Below, piece by piece: positions 1 through 10,475 of a stretch of 41,439 nt of DNA. Below the pieces are notes generated by a model, which saw only the letters and a program-made list of their open reading frames with translations, was not told the origin of the DNA and made no database searches. Numbering within the stretch: the first letter of the stretch is position 1; each line of letters begins with the position of its first letter. Position numbers and translations under genes: made by a program. The DNA is taken from the NCBI GenBank assembly GCA_963847615.1, contig CAWKAN010000004.1, positions 1 through 41,439 on the forward strand, read 5' to 3'. The DNA comes from Palsa-883 sp963847615 (GTDB lineage Bacteria; Pseudomonadota; Alphaproteobacteria; Acetobacterales; Acetobacteraceae).

Positions 1-27
1 CAACCGATCGCTGCCGATCGGGCCGGC

Positions 28-1461
28 ATGCGCGAAGCCCGCATCGTTCCGGTCATTCTCTCCGGCGGCTCCGGCACCCGCCTCTGGCCGGTGTCGCGCG
101 AAAGCTTCCCCAAGCAGCTCTGGCCGCTGCTGTCCGAGCGCTCCCTGCTCCAGGAAACCGCGCGCGCGCCCGCGGCCCCGGCTTCGCCCCGCCGCTCGTG
201 GTGTGCAACGAGGAGCACCGGTTCCTGATCGCCGAGCAGATGCGCGCCGCCGGCATTCCCTGCACCGGGGACGACGGCGCGCGCATCGTGCTGGAACCGG
301 TCGGCGCAACTCCGCCCCGGCGATCGCCGCCGCCGCCTGCCTGGTGGCCGAGCGGGACCCCGATGCCGTGCTGTGGATGATGGCGGCCGACGCGGCGATC
401 GCCGATGCGGCGGCGCTGCGCCAGGCGCTGGACAGCGCGGTCGGCGCCGCGCGGGCCGGCTATGTGGTGACCTTCGGCATGGCGCCGAGCTCGCCGGAGA
501 CCGGCTACGGCTACATCGAGCCGGCGCGCCGCTGCCCGACGCGCCGGCGCCTTCCGCGTCGCCCGCTTCATCGAGAAGCCGGACGCCGCCGGCGCGAGTG
601 CGATGCTGGCCGGCGGGCGGCACCTGTGGAACTCCGGCATGTTCGTGTTCACCGCGCGCACCCTGTTGGACGAGCTGGCGGCGCACGCGCCCGCGGTGCT
701 GGCGGCGGTGCGCCTGGCGGTGGCGGGGTGCAGCTCAACCTGGACTTCGTCCGGCTCGACGCCGCGGCGTTGCCGCCAGCCCGTCGATCAGCCTCGACTA
801 TGCGGTGGCCGAGCACACCACGCGGGCCGCCGTGGTGCCGGCCGATATCGGCTGGTCCGATGTCGGCTCCTGGGGCGCGCTGTGGGAGCTGGGCGCCAAG
901 GACGCCGCCGGCAACGTGGCGGTCGGCGACGTGCTGCTGGAGGGGGCGGAGAACTGCTACGTCCGCAGCGACGGCGTGCTGACCGGGGTGATCGGGCTGA
1001 AGGACGCGGTCGTGGTGGTGACCAAGGACGCCGCGCTGGCGATGCACCGCGACGCGGCGCAGGACGTGAAGACGCTGGTGGACCGGCTGAAGGCGGCCGG
1101 GCGGCAGGAAGCGGTGGCGCACAACCGGGTGTATCGGCCATGGGGCTTCTACGAAAGCCTGATCGCGGGCGAGCGGTTCCAGGTCAAGCGCATCGTGGTT
1201 TCGCCGGGGCAGAAATTGTCGTTGCAGAAGCATTTCCACCGGGCCGAGCACTGGGTGGTGGTCAGCGGCACCGCGCTGGTCACCCGCGATGCCGAGAAGA
1301 CATTGCTGCACGAGAACGAAAGCATCTACCTGCCGCTCGGCGCGCTGCACCGGCTGGAGAACCCTGGAAAAATCCCGCTGACGCTGATCGAGGTGCAGTC
1401 CGGCGCCTATCTGGGCGAGGACGACATCGTGCGGACCGAGGACACCTACGGCCGCGCGTGA
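28..1461 (+). pseudogene. manC: Mannose-1-phosphate guanylyltransferase / mannose-6-phosphate isomerase, broken by several frameshifts
   Basis: The bifunctional enzyme of this family makes GDP-mannose for surface polysaccharides. The N-terminus carries the nucleotidyltransferase signature GGSGTRLWPVSR, and FIEKPDA follows in another frame. The C-terminal cupin (type II phosphomannose isomerase) is intact from about 770 to the stop, with RPWGFYESL, the metal-site region SLQKHFHRAEHWVVV and a normal end EDTYGR. Continuous homology needs frame changes near 165, 305, 540, 730 and 770, so no intact product can be read. All shifts lie in the first 800 bases, in GC-rich runs. The gene may be decaying, or the sequence may be poor because it is close to the left edge of the window. 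The 3' end overlaps the convergent PAP2 gene by 16 bases. The family is certain; its functional state is not. Confidence 0.85.
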
Positions 1462-2078
1462 CCGCCCGGCGCGACGGGCGCATCCGGCCCCGCCTGATGG
1501 TCCGGCCCCGCCTGATGGTCAGGCCAGGCGCCGGGGCACACCGGCAGGACGAAGGCGACGGCGCGGATCCGCGTCTCGGCGTCCAGGTGCCGCCCATGCA
1601 GCAGCAGCGCCACGGCGGCGACGGCGGCGAACAGCCAGCGCCGGCGCAGGGCGGGCGGCGGGCCGGCCAGCTGGGCGAAGCCGAGCGCCCCGAGCACGCC
1701 GAGCGCGCCGCCCAGCGCCACCTCGGCCGGGGTGTGCAGCCCGAGCCCGAGCCGCGTCGCGCCGATCAGCAGGGCGGCGAGGCCGGCGACCGCGAGCACC
1801 GCCGGGCGGCGCCGGCGCAGCACGACCGCGACGCCGCCGGCCAGCAGCGCGGCCGCCGCGGTGTGCCCGCTCGGGCTGCGCAGCGTGGCCAGGCCAAGCG
1901 CCGGGCCGCAGGTCGCGAGCACCAGCTTGAGCGCCAGCACGGCGGCGAGGCTCAGGCCGATCGCGGCCAGCCAGGCCAGGGCGCCGCGCCGCCAGCCGAG
2001 CACGGCGAGCAGCAGCGTGACCGTGGCGACCAGCGGCAGCACCACGGCCTCGTCGGCGAAGTCGGTCAGGAAGCGCAT
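1446..2078 (-). CDS. PAP2-family membrane phosphatase
   Basis: A 210-residue protein with five or six hydrophobic segments and PAP2 (type 2 phosphatidic acid phosphatase) signatures. The central motif is SPSGHT at about residues 68-73, and the third motif appears as TRLGLGLHTPAEV. The first motif (KxxxxxxRP) is weak, so activity is plausible but not assured. Family members remove phosphate from lipid phosphates such as undecaprenyl pyrophosphate or phosphatidic acid at the inner membrane. The C-terminal tail contains the tandem repeat AGPDHQ, encoded by an 18-bp direct repeat, and looks like a late low-complexity addition that brings the gene into overlap with the end of manC. The N-terminus MRFLTDFADEAVVLPL starts directly with a hydrophobic segment. 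Confidence 0.75.
   Translation of the reverse strand: MRFLTDFADEAVVLPLVATVTLLLAVLGWRRGALAWLAAIGLSLAAVLALKLVLATCGPALGLATLRSPSGHTAAAALLAGGVAVVLRRRRPAVLAVAGLAALLIGATRLGLGLHTPAEVALGGALGVLGALGFAQLAGPPPALRRRWLFAAVAAVALLLHGRHLDAETRIRAVAFVLPVCPGAWPDHQAGPDHQAGPDAPVAPGGHARP
1484..1519. repeat. 18-bp tandem direct repeat, two copies
   Basis: Two perfect copies of ccggccccgcctgatggt lie at 1484-1501 and 1502-1519. On the minus strand they encode AGPDHQ twice in the tail of the PAP2 protein. The sequence resembles units of the 15-bp arrays elsewhere in the window, such as ctgatggcctggccg near 37851. Confidence 0.85.
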
Positions 2079-2176
2079 TGCGAGCGGCGTAGCATGGCGC
2101 GGGAGGATGCGGCAGCCGGGCTTACCGCAAGGTTTACCGCGCGTTCAGCTGCCCTGGCGTCAGGGGGAAGGCCGCC

Positions 2177-2296
2177 GGTGGCTCGGCCGTCAGTCGCCCG
2201 GCCGTCGCTCGTCCGCTCGCCAGTCGCCGGGTGGTCCGGCCCCCGCTGCTCCGGCTCCCGCTGCTCCGGCTCCCGCTCCTCCGGCGCGTTATCGTC
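2177..2296. repeat. Degenerate 15-bp tandem array, about eight units
   Basis: The 249-base gap between the PAP2 and host-attachment genes (2079-2327) holds a 15-bp periodic array and no gene I can support. Units include agtcgcccggccgtc (2192), cggcccccgctgctc (2237), cggctcccgctgctc (2252) and cggctcccgctcctc (2267). Adjacent units at the right end differ by one or two bases, which suggests recent slippage. The left units are more diverged. Confidence 0.8.
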
Positions 2297-2327
2297 CGAC
2301 GCCCTTGGACGACGCGCGGCGCGGCCG

Positions 2328-2834
2328 TTACGGCGCCGGCGCGGGCGGCGGCAGCAGGCCGGCCTCGACCAGCCTGGCATGGATTTCGTGCGCCGGCACC
2401 TTGGTGAGGTCCTTCACCAGGGTCTCGCGCACCCGTGCGCGGGTCGGCTCGTCGAGCGCGTCGCGCAGCGTGCCGCTCAGGCCGGGCGCGACGATCAGGA
2501 TCAGCTCGTCGAACTGCCCCGCGCGGTTGTCCTCGCTCAGCATCAGGGCGAGCTGGCTGATGAAGCGCTCGCGCGCCTCCTCGTGCGGGTCCTGCCGCGG
2601 CGCGATGGCGTGCCTGGTGGGGTTGGCGCTTTCGAAGCTGCGGCCGGGTCGGTCGGACGCCAGGTCCTGGCTGCGCCGATGCGCGTCCACCGAGGTCATC
2701 TCGCGCAGCGCGTTCAGGCCGCGCCGATCGGCGGCGATCCCCAGCACCCGCGCCTGGCCGCCATCGGCGACGACGATCCACAGGCGATCCAATGGTCTGC
2801 GGCCGGTGTGGGCGACCCGGGGACGTCGCGGCAT
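2328..2834 (-). CDS. Host-attachment-type protein (baeRF-like)
   Basis: A 168-residue protein resembling the alphaproteobacterial family called 'protein required for attachment to host cells', related to the eRF1-like (baeRF) fold. Visible hallmarks are an N-terminal strand LWIVVADGGQARVLGI, a central segment with PHEEARERFISQLALML, and the C-terminal FDELILIVAPGLSGTLRDAL, which ends with a region carrying VRETLVKDLTKVP. The ATG at 2834 was chosen because GGAGAGG lies just upstream; a longer in-frame extension to 2933 lacks family similarity. The molecular function is not established; a link to translation or stress is inferred from related folds only. Confidence 0.8.
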   Translation of the reverse strand: MPRRPRVAHTGRRPLDRLWIVVADGGQARVLGIAADRRGLNALREMTSVDAHRRSQDLASDRPGRSFESANPTRHAIAPRQDPHEEARERFISQLALMLSEDNRAGQFDELILIVAPGLSGTLRDALDEPTRARVRETLVKDLTKVPAHEIHARLVEAGLLPPPAPAP

Positions 2835-3002
2835 GCTGCGTGCTCCTCTCCCGCGGGCGACGGCGGTCGTGTCGCTGCATGGGAGGGCTGCAATGGACCA
2901 GTTCCGGCCGGGCGGCGCCTTGACCTGGGTCAAGCGAAGCAGCGGCGCCGGGTGGGCGCCGGTGCGGGCGGCGGGCCGATCGGGCGGCGTTCGCCGCCGC
3001 CG

Positions 3003-3278
3003 CTAGCGCGTCATCCGGGCGATGGTGGCGATCAGTTCCTCGACCTTGTGGCGCTGCTCGACCACGTCGCCCGAGGCGAACGCGCCGGCCACGCAGTGCG
3101 AAACGTGATCGCGCAGCACCTGTTCCTCGACCTTGTGCAGCGCGGCGCGCACGGCATCGATCTGGGTCAGCAGATCGACGCAGTAGCGGTCCGCCTCGAC
3201 CATGCGCCGCACCCCGCCGACCTGGCCCTCGATGCGCTTCAGGCGGGCGATGACGGCGGTCTTGGTGGTGTCATGCAT
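3003..3278 (-). CDS. csoR: CsoR/RcnR-family metal-sensing repressor
   Basis: A 91-residue all-helical DUF156 protein that in this family binds operator DNA until Cu(I), or another metal, releases it. The helix-1 signature RLKRIEGQVGGVRRMVE is followed by the ligand Cys in RYCVDLLTQI. The His-Cys pair in HVSHCV completes a CsoR-type Cys-His-Cys site, favouring copper over nickel or formaldehyde. It is divergently placed from the copper ATPase, with a palindromic operator-like site between them, which supports copper-responsive control of both genes. Length and start match the family. Confidence 0.9.
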   Translation of the reverse strand: MHDTTKTAVIARLKRIEGQVGGVRRMVEADRYCVDLLTQIDAVRAALHKVEEQVLRDHVSHCVAGAFASGDVVEQRHKVEELIATIARMTR

Positions 3279-3303
3279 CGTCGATTTCCTGCCGGGGCCG
3301 GCC

Positions 3304-3331
3304 TTGATACCATACCCTGGGGAGGTATATA
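3304..3331 (+). promoter_or_regulatory. Predicted promoter and CsoR operator of the copper ATPase
   Basis: TTGATA (3304-3309) and TATATA (3326-3331) are separated by 16 bases. The spacer and -10 box contain the inverted repeat ATACC-N7-GGTAT (3312-3328) with a G-rich centre, as in CsoR operators. A repressor bound here would block the ATPase promoter and could also control the divergent csoR gene, which starts at 3278. Confidence 0.6.
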
Positions 3332-3388
3332 GACCGGGCGGTGCGTCGCGTCACCCGCGCGCGACCGGCGCAGCCAGGGAGCCCCGCA

Positions 3389-5926
<2,538 letters not shown>

Positions 5927-6036
5927 GCGGCGCGCGGGGGGGGGGAGGGGGCTGGTACCGCTGAACCGGGTCGCGCGGTAGTGCGCTGACAGAGTGAGGG
6001 GAATCGGTGGCGGGAGGCAGGTGCGTGCAGGTGTGT

Positions 6037-6052
6037 GATAACATTCGTTATC
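6037..6052. promoter_or_regulatory. Palindrome GATAAC-N4-GTTATC
   Basis: A perfect 6-bp-arm inverted repeat in the intergenic region between the copper ATPase and the restriction island, with no T-run that would make it a terminator. It could be an operator half-site pair; no adjacent gene start makes its target obvious. Confidence 0.35.
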
Positions 6053-6107
6053 GCGCTCACTTGCAGGCTGAGGGGCAATGGCGAGTAGGGAAGATGCCGC
6101 AGTTCTG

Positions 6108-6308
6108 CGACCGCAGCAGTTCTCATTATGGCGAGACGACGCCTTCCCCACGTCATGCTCGGGCTTGACCCGAGCATCCGTATCGGCACAAGCCTTTGAA
6201 ATGACGCGCGTACCTTAGATCGACAGGGCGCGCGGCGGTGCTCGGGTCAAGCCCGGGCAGAGCGGAGGATGGCGTCGGCCGGCCAAAATGAGAACTGCTG
6301 CTGCGACC
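6108..6308. repeat. About 200-bp imperfect long palindrome (MITE-like or intergenic repeat)
   Basis: The left arm (6108-6179) and right arm (6237-6308) are reverse complements over about 70 bases with scattered mismatches. The outer ends share the core of ATGAGAACTGCTGC. The inner ends share GCTCGGG(C/T)TTGACCCGAGCA-like sequence, a type common in alphaproteobacterial intergenic repeats. The connecting loop (6180-6236) has no gene. The element marks the 5' edge of the lower-GC restriction island. Confidence 0.7.
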
Positions 6309-6380
6309 GCCGGGCACTTGCGTGTTTGCGCGATTGCGTGTATTCGCAGTTGCGTAACATCGGCCTGACCGGGTGCGGCC

Positions 6381-6695
6381 ATGCGACAGCGTGTGAAGAT
6401 TACGAACGCTTCGCGAAACAGCGAAAGCCGACTGGCTCCCGCGACTATGGGGTTGTCGGCCGGGAAGGCACGCCCGCGTCGCCGAAAAGCTGCGATCGTG
6501 GAGCCGGTCGTGGACAAGCCTATCGCACTTACGGTGAAGGTCGATCAGCCCCGCTATGAAGCTCTCAAGGTGCTCGGTGCCCGCACGCGCCGGAGCAACC
6601 AGGAAATCCTCCTTGCCGCCCTGGATGCGTATTTACGTAACGCAGGGGAGGGAGGACCATCAAACGTGCGGCCGGTCGGGGGACAGTTAGAATGA
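6381..6695 (+). CDS. Small ribbon-helix-helix-like DNA-binding protein
   Basis: A 104-residue protein whose C-terminal part (KPIALTVKVDQPRYEAL, then TRRSNQEILLAALDAYL) fits a beta strand followed by two helices, as in CopG/Arc-type ribbon-helix-helix regulators. It is preceded by a basic stretch, RPRRRK. The true start may be the internal ATG at 6447 (MGLSAGKARPRRRK); neither start has a strong ribosome-binding site. The stop TGA overlaps the restriction gene's ATG (ATGA at 6692-6695), so the two are translationally coupled. By position it probably regulates the restriction operon. A type II antitoxin role is an alternative, but no toxin-like partner of usual size is present. Confidence 0.65.
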   Translation: MRQRVKITNASRNSESRLAPATMGLSAGKARPRRRKAAIVEPVVDKPIALTVKVDQPRYEALKVLGARTRRSNQEILLAALDAYLRNAGEGGPSNVRPVGGQLE

Positions 6696-9577
6696 ACTAC
6701 CGCAATGAGAAGGAGGTCGAGGTGCGTCTCCTTCATCCCCTTTTCCGCGACACTCTTGGCTATCCGGACAGTGAACTCGACTGGGGCCGTTCGGTGCCGA
6801 TGCAGTTCGGGCGGGAGAAGAAAACCAAGGAAGCAGACCTGGTTGCCAAATACCACGGCAAGCCGGTTATCACGGTCGAGGCCAAGAGTCCGAATGAACC
6901 CGTCCTGGCGCACCTTGGTCAGGTGGATTTGTACGCGTTCTATCTCAAGACGCCCTACAGCGTCATCACGAACGGTCATCAGTTTCTGCTGCGCGGGTAT
7001 TACTCTTTCAACAGCCGGATCAACGTCATCGACGAAACCGTCGACCATCTTTCCAGCGACAAGTGGCGGAAACTGCAAAGCTTGATCTCGTTTGCGAACA
7101 TCGAGACCACTATCCGTGAGCCTGAGAACTCTATCCGCACGCCCGATGCGGAGAAGATCAAGGACTACCGCCGGTTTTTCCGGAAGATCCATAGCGCCAT
7201 TCGCAATCGCGATAAGCTGGATCCCGCTGCGGCCTTCGATGAGCTGAGCAAGCTCTTGTTTCTGAAAGCCGCCGAAGACGAATGGCGGCTGAAGGCCAAA
7301 TCGAAGCCGGTGCTGACGGCGGAGAAGATCGAAGAGTGGGAGTCCCTTGGCAAAGGGAGAGCTAAGGGGATCATCAACGAGTGGTTCCAGGCTGCAACTG
7401 ACGAGCTATTTCCCGGCGTGTTTGACAACCATCCGCAGCTCAATCTGTCGCCGGGGACGCTTGCGGCGGTTTTGGAGATGATGCGTCCCTTCCACGTCAA
7501 AAACGGCGACGTGGACGTAAAAGGACGGGCTTTCGAGGAATTTCTGCCCTCGCAACTGCGCGGGGAGGGCCTGGGCCAATTCTTCACACCGCGTCCGATC
7601 GTCAATTTCATGGCGGCTCTGGCCGACATCTCAATTCATGACGTGGTGGTGGATTTTGCCTGTGGCTCAGGCGGCTTTCTGATCAAGGCGTTTGAACAGA
7701 TGCAGCGCGGGGTGGAGCAGTTACCGTCGGGCACTCTCCAGCGCATGGGATTTTCACGGAAGGATCTCCTAGAAGATATCAAGGCCACGCAGATATGCGG
7801 CATCGACGCGGAACCGCGCGCCGCGCGCACCGCCAAGATGAACATGCTGATGTGGGGCGATGGAAACCGTGTCGCACGCGGGAATGCGCTCGACACGAAG
7901 GACATCAACGGGACTGCTTACGCACCTCGAGAATACGAGGCGAAGGACCAGGGATCGGGCTGCACCCTGATCCTGGCCAACCCACCGTTTGGGAGCAAGG
8001 AGAAAGACCCCGACATCCTGAAGCAGTACGCACTGGGCAGCAAATATCAGACCAAGGCGTCGGAGCGCACGGAGGTGCTTTTCATAGAGAAGGGCCTCAA
8101 GCTTCTCCGGCCGGAAGGCCGCATGCTGATAGTGCTGCCACAGGGCATCCTGAGCGGGCAGTCCAACGGCCGCGTGCGCGATCTAATTCACAGCCAGGCA
8201 GAAATTCGGGCGATCGTCAGCCTGCCTACGCATACCTTCGTGCAGTCCGGCGTGCCCACGGTGAACACCTGCGTGCTCTATGTGCAGAAGTTCACGGATG
8301 AAAAGAAGCAGCTCTATGACGCCAGGACCGGCGGGCTGTCGGACTTGGAAATCCGTCACCTTCTGCGCACTGACCCGGACTTCGATTATCCGATCTTCAT
8401 GGGGACCGCCGAGTTTATCGGCTACGAGCCGAGCGGCCGCATGATCGTATCATCAGGTGAGAAGACCGATCTCGACCTGATCTACGAGGATTTCATGAAT
8501 CAGGCAGCGATCTCGCGACCTGATGTGGACCTGTTCGAGTTCGCCAGCCGCTTCTACGGCGATAAGTCCTACCGTCGCAAGGAACAGACCGTCCGAGGAA
8601 CGGTGAAGGGCCTGAAGACCGCCTTTGTCGTGAACCTCAAGGATACAGAGGACCGGCTCGATCCGCCCTTCTACCTGTTCCGCTACCAGGCGGGAGACTT
8701 GATCGCGGCCCTCACGCCGCTGGGCGAAACGGTCGAAGAGGGCAAGACCCGCTTCCGTCCAACGACGGAGGATGAGCTAGACAACGAATATCCGATGCTC
8801 TCCGTATCGAGCGACGGCAAGGTTACGCTCAACGAGTATGTACGCGGCGAAAGTTTCACGCGGCTCTACCGGCCGAAGAAGGTGCGGCACAACGATTTCG
8901 TCTATAATCCGATGCGGGCGAATATCGGCAGCATCGGCCTGGTTCCAAAGGAACTGGACGGCAGCCTGACCAGCCCGGACTACGTGGTCTTCCGCTCAAA
9001 GAAGCTCAATCCCGAATTCCTGCTGAGTTTGCTGCGCTCTCCGTTCTACCGCATGTACATCGATGTCGTTTCCACCGGCTCCATTCGCGATCGCCTGTAT
9101 TTTCAGAACCTGCGCGAAATGCGCGTGCCGGAGGTGGATACGACGGAGCAAGCTGTGGTCGCGGAGATGATCCGCCGTACCGAATCGGAGATGGAGCAAC
9201 TCCTTGAGGAGCTTGCGGTGCAAAAAGCCAAGGGGGTTAACCGGCTGCATCGGTTGGTTGATGCTTCAGGGGCGCAGGCGAACAGGAACGTCAAGGCCGC
9301 CTTCGCAGCTCTTGCCGATCAGTGGAAGCGCGAAACTGGGATGCTTTCGTCAGTGAGCAGGAAGATTCAGCACCCTGCCTATAAGAAAATCATCGCCCTC
9401 GGCGAGCCGGCAATTCCTCTCATTCTGCATGAGCTGAAAGAACGCCCTGGGCATTGGTTTGCCGCACTTGAAGCCCTCACCGAGGCCTCGCCGCTTCCTG
9501 CGGCTGGTCGGGTTGACATGAGCCGCGCCGCCGCTGCCTGGCTGGATTGGGGCAAGCAACATGGATATCTCGCATAA
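6692..9577 (+). CDS. Single-chain restriction-modification protein: PD-(D/E)XK nuclease, N6-adenine methylase, specificity region and unusual C-terminal domain
   Basis: A 961-residue fusion. Residues ~1-130 resemble the HsdR N-terminal nuclease domain, with D49 and E63-A-K65 forming a PD-(D/E)XK site. Residues ~220-540 are an HsdM-like gamma-class adenine methylase with the SAM motif DFACGSGGF (from D321) and catalytic NPPF (N430-F433). Residues ~650-880 look like one HsdS-type target-recognition unit ending in a helical segment. Residues ~894-961 form a small helical domain (IIALGEPAIPLILHELKERP...) resembling HEAT-like helices and not part of standard enzymes. It should both cut and methylate DNA, like type IIG enzymes, but it uses a type-I-like nuclease domain. 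It overlaps the upstream regulator (ATGA) and the next gene (TAATG). GC is clearly lower than in neighbouring genes, suggesting transfer. Confidence 0.88.
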   Translation: MNYRNEKEVEVRLLHPLFRDTLGYPDSELDWGRSVPMQFGREKKTKEADLVAKYHGKPVITVEAKSPNEPVLAHLGQVDLYAFYLKTPYSVITNGHQFLLRGYYSFNSRINVIDETVDHLSSDKWRKLQSLISFANIETTIREPENSIRTPDAEKIKDYRRFFRKIHSAIRNRDKLDPAAAFDELSKLLFLKAAEDEWRLKAKSKPVLTAEKIEEWESLGKGRAKGIINEWFQAATDELFPGVFDNHPQLNLSPGTLAAVLEMMRPFHVKNGDVDVKGRAFEEFLPSQLRGEGLGQFFTPRPIVNFMAALADISIHDVVVDFACGSGGFLIKAFEQMQRGVEQLPSGTLQRMGFSRKDLLEDIKATQICGIDAEPRAARTAKMNMLMWGDGNRVARGNALDTKDINGTAYAPREYEAKDQGSGCTLILANPPFGSKEKDPDILKQYALGSKYQTKASERTEVLFIEKGLKLLRPEGRMLIVLPQGILSGQSNGRVRDLIHSQAEIRAIVSLPTHTFVQSGVPTVNTCVLYVQKFTDEKKQLYDARTGGLSDLEIRHLLRTDPDFDYPIFMGTAEFIGYEPSGRMIVSSGEKTDLDLIYEDFMNQAAISRPDVDLFEFASRFYGDKSYRRKEQTVRGTVKGLKTAFVVNLKDTEDRLDPPFYLFRYQAGDLIAALTPLGETVEEGKTRFRPTTEDELDNEYPMLSVSSDGKVTLNEYVRGESFTRLYRPKKVRHNDFVYNPMRANIGSIGLVPKELDGSLTSPDYVVFRSKKLNPEFLLSLLRSPFYRMYIDVVSTGSIRDRLYFQNLREMRVPEVDTTEQAVVAEMIRRTESEMEQLLEELAVQKAKGVNRLHRLVDASGAQANRNVKAAFAALADQWKRETGMLSSVSRKIQHPAYKKIIALGEPAIPLILHELKERPGHWFAALEALTEASPLPAAGRVDMSRAAAAWLDWGKQHGYLA

Positions 9578-10047
9578 TGCCGCCGAAGCATCTGCCCGTG
9601 GACCGCGAAGCTTATTTTCCGAATCTACAAAGAGGACAATACGAAGTCACAAGTGCCGAGACTTCTGAATATAACTGCATCGCTCACGCTGCCGGCAAGG
9701 ACAACAACTGGTGGTGGCCTGCGCCACCGCCGTCTTACTGGCCGCATGGCGTGGCCCAGGAAGAGACCCTGCAATCTTTCGTCCTGGCTTATACAGTCGA
9801 GGGTTACACGGTGTGTGCGACACAAAGCAGAGAGGTGGAAAGCGGGATCGAGAAAGTTGCCATTTACGTGGATGGCAACGGCGTTCCGACACATGCCGCT
9901 CGTCAGCTTATTGATGGCACCTGGACTAGCAAGCTTGGGGAGTGGGAAGACATTCAGCACAACTCGCTTGAGGCGATGGAAGACAGCGGCGGGATGGGCC
10001 TCGGGTATGGAAAGGTTGCTCTCATCCTCAGGCGGCAGCGCCCGTGA
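9577..10047 (+). CDS. Small protein with conserved Cys/His pattern (possibly DUF7689-like)
   Basis: A 156-residue protein that I associate from memory with a family annotated DUF7689; this needs a database check. Its notable features are EYNCIAHAAG (C34) at a predicted helix start, a Trp-rich WWWP...YWP stretch, VPTHAARQ (H106) before a strand TWTSKLG, and EDIQH (D125, H128). The order Cys on an early helix, then His at a strand, then a polar residue is what papain-like or NlpC/P60-like cysteine peptidases show, so a hydrolase is a reasonable but unproven guess. Its ATG overlaps the restriction gene stop (TAATG), so the two are co-translated. I recall homologues lying next to a small separate gene that resembles the C-terminal domain fused here to the restriction enzyme; this also needs checking. 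Confidence 0.65.
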   Translation: MPPKHLPVDREAYFPNLQRGQYEVTSAETSEYNCIAHAAGKDNNWWWPAPPPSYWPHGVAQEETLQSFVLAYTVEGYTVCATQSREVESGIEKVAIYVDGNGVPTHAARQLIDGTWTSKLGEWEDIQHNSLEAMEDSGGMGLGYGKVALILRRQRP

Positions 10048-10063
10048 ACCGACATTGGTTCAC
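10044..10063 (+). terminator. Stem-loop at the end of the restriction operon
   Basis: GTGAACC-GACATT-GGTTCAC is a perfect 7-bp stem with a 6-base loop that includes the stop codon of the last gene (10045-10047). No strong U-tract follows, so it is a weak terminator or an mRNA 3'-end stabiliser. Confidence 0.45.
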
Positions 10064-10475
10064 GTCCAAGCCGACGGCTGTGCGTGCGCTCCACGCCATC
10101 TGCGTGCATCCTTCTGATCTGCGTGTATCTGCGTTTCCACTTCCTGTTGCCTGAGCAAGCGCGAAGCCGATGCGGGGCACCATCGTGATCCCGCGACGAA
10201 GCGATCCAGATCGCGGCGAAATATCCGACTGACAAAATCCCCAACCTCGGTCACGGCCTAGCGCTGTTCGCCACCGGTGATCGGGTCCTCGCTCTTGCTT
10301 GGTTGCGGCCAGGGGCCGGGCTGCGCGCACGCGGTGAAACTCTGTGTCCGCTGGCTTCCTTAGCTACCTGCCGCATCGGCGCCCGCGCGCCTGGATGAAG
10401 GGGCGCTGGCGTTGCGCGTGATGTTAGTATATATACCTATCCACGTCAAGCCAATTTCAGCCGGAGGCTTCCCGC
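10064..10475. other. Gene-free stretch downstream of the restriction operon
   Basis: About 410 bases with no ORF I can support on either strand. It includes a short repetitive patch (atctgcgtg variants near 10099-10135) and an AT-rich spot (ttagtatatatacc, near 10424) just before the next gene that may hold that gene's promoter. It is probably the right-hand boundary of the island; no attachment site is recognised. Confidence 0.4.

Noticed and set aside
5936..5960. G10 run as a phase-variation tract for the copper ATPase
   Set aside because: It lies after the stop codon, so slippage would not change the protein.
10168..10330. Short plus-strand peptide (DEAIQIAAKYPTDKIP...) as a gene fragment
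   Set aside because: It is short, without start or known family; retained only as gene-free sequence.
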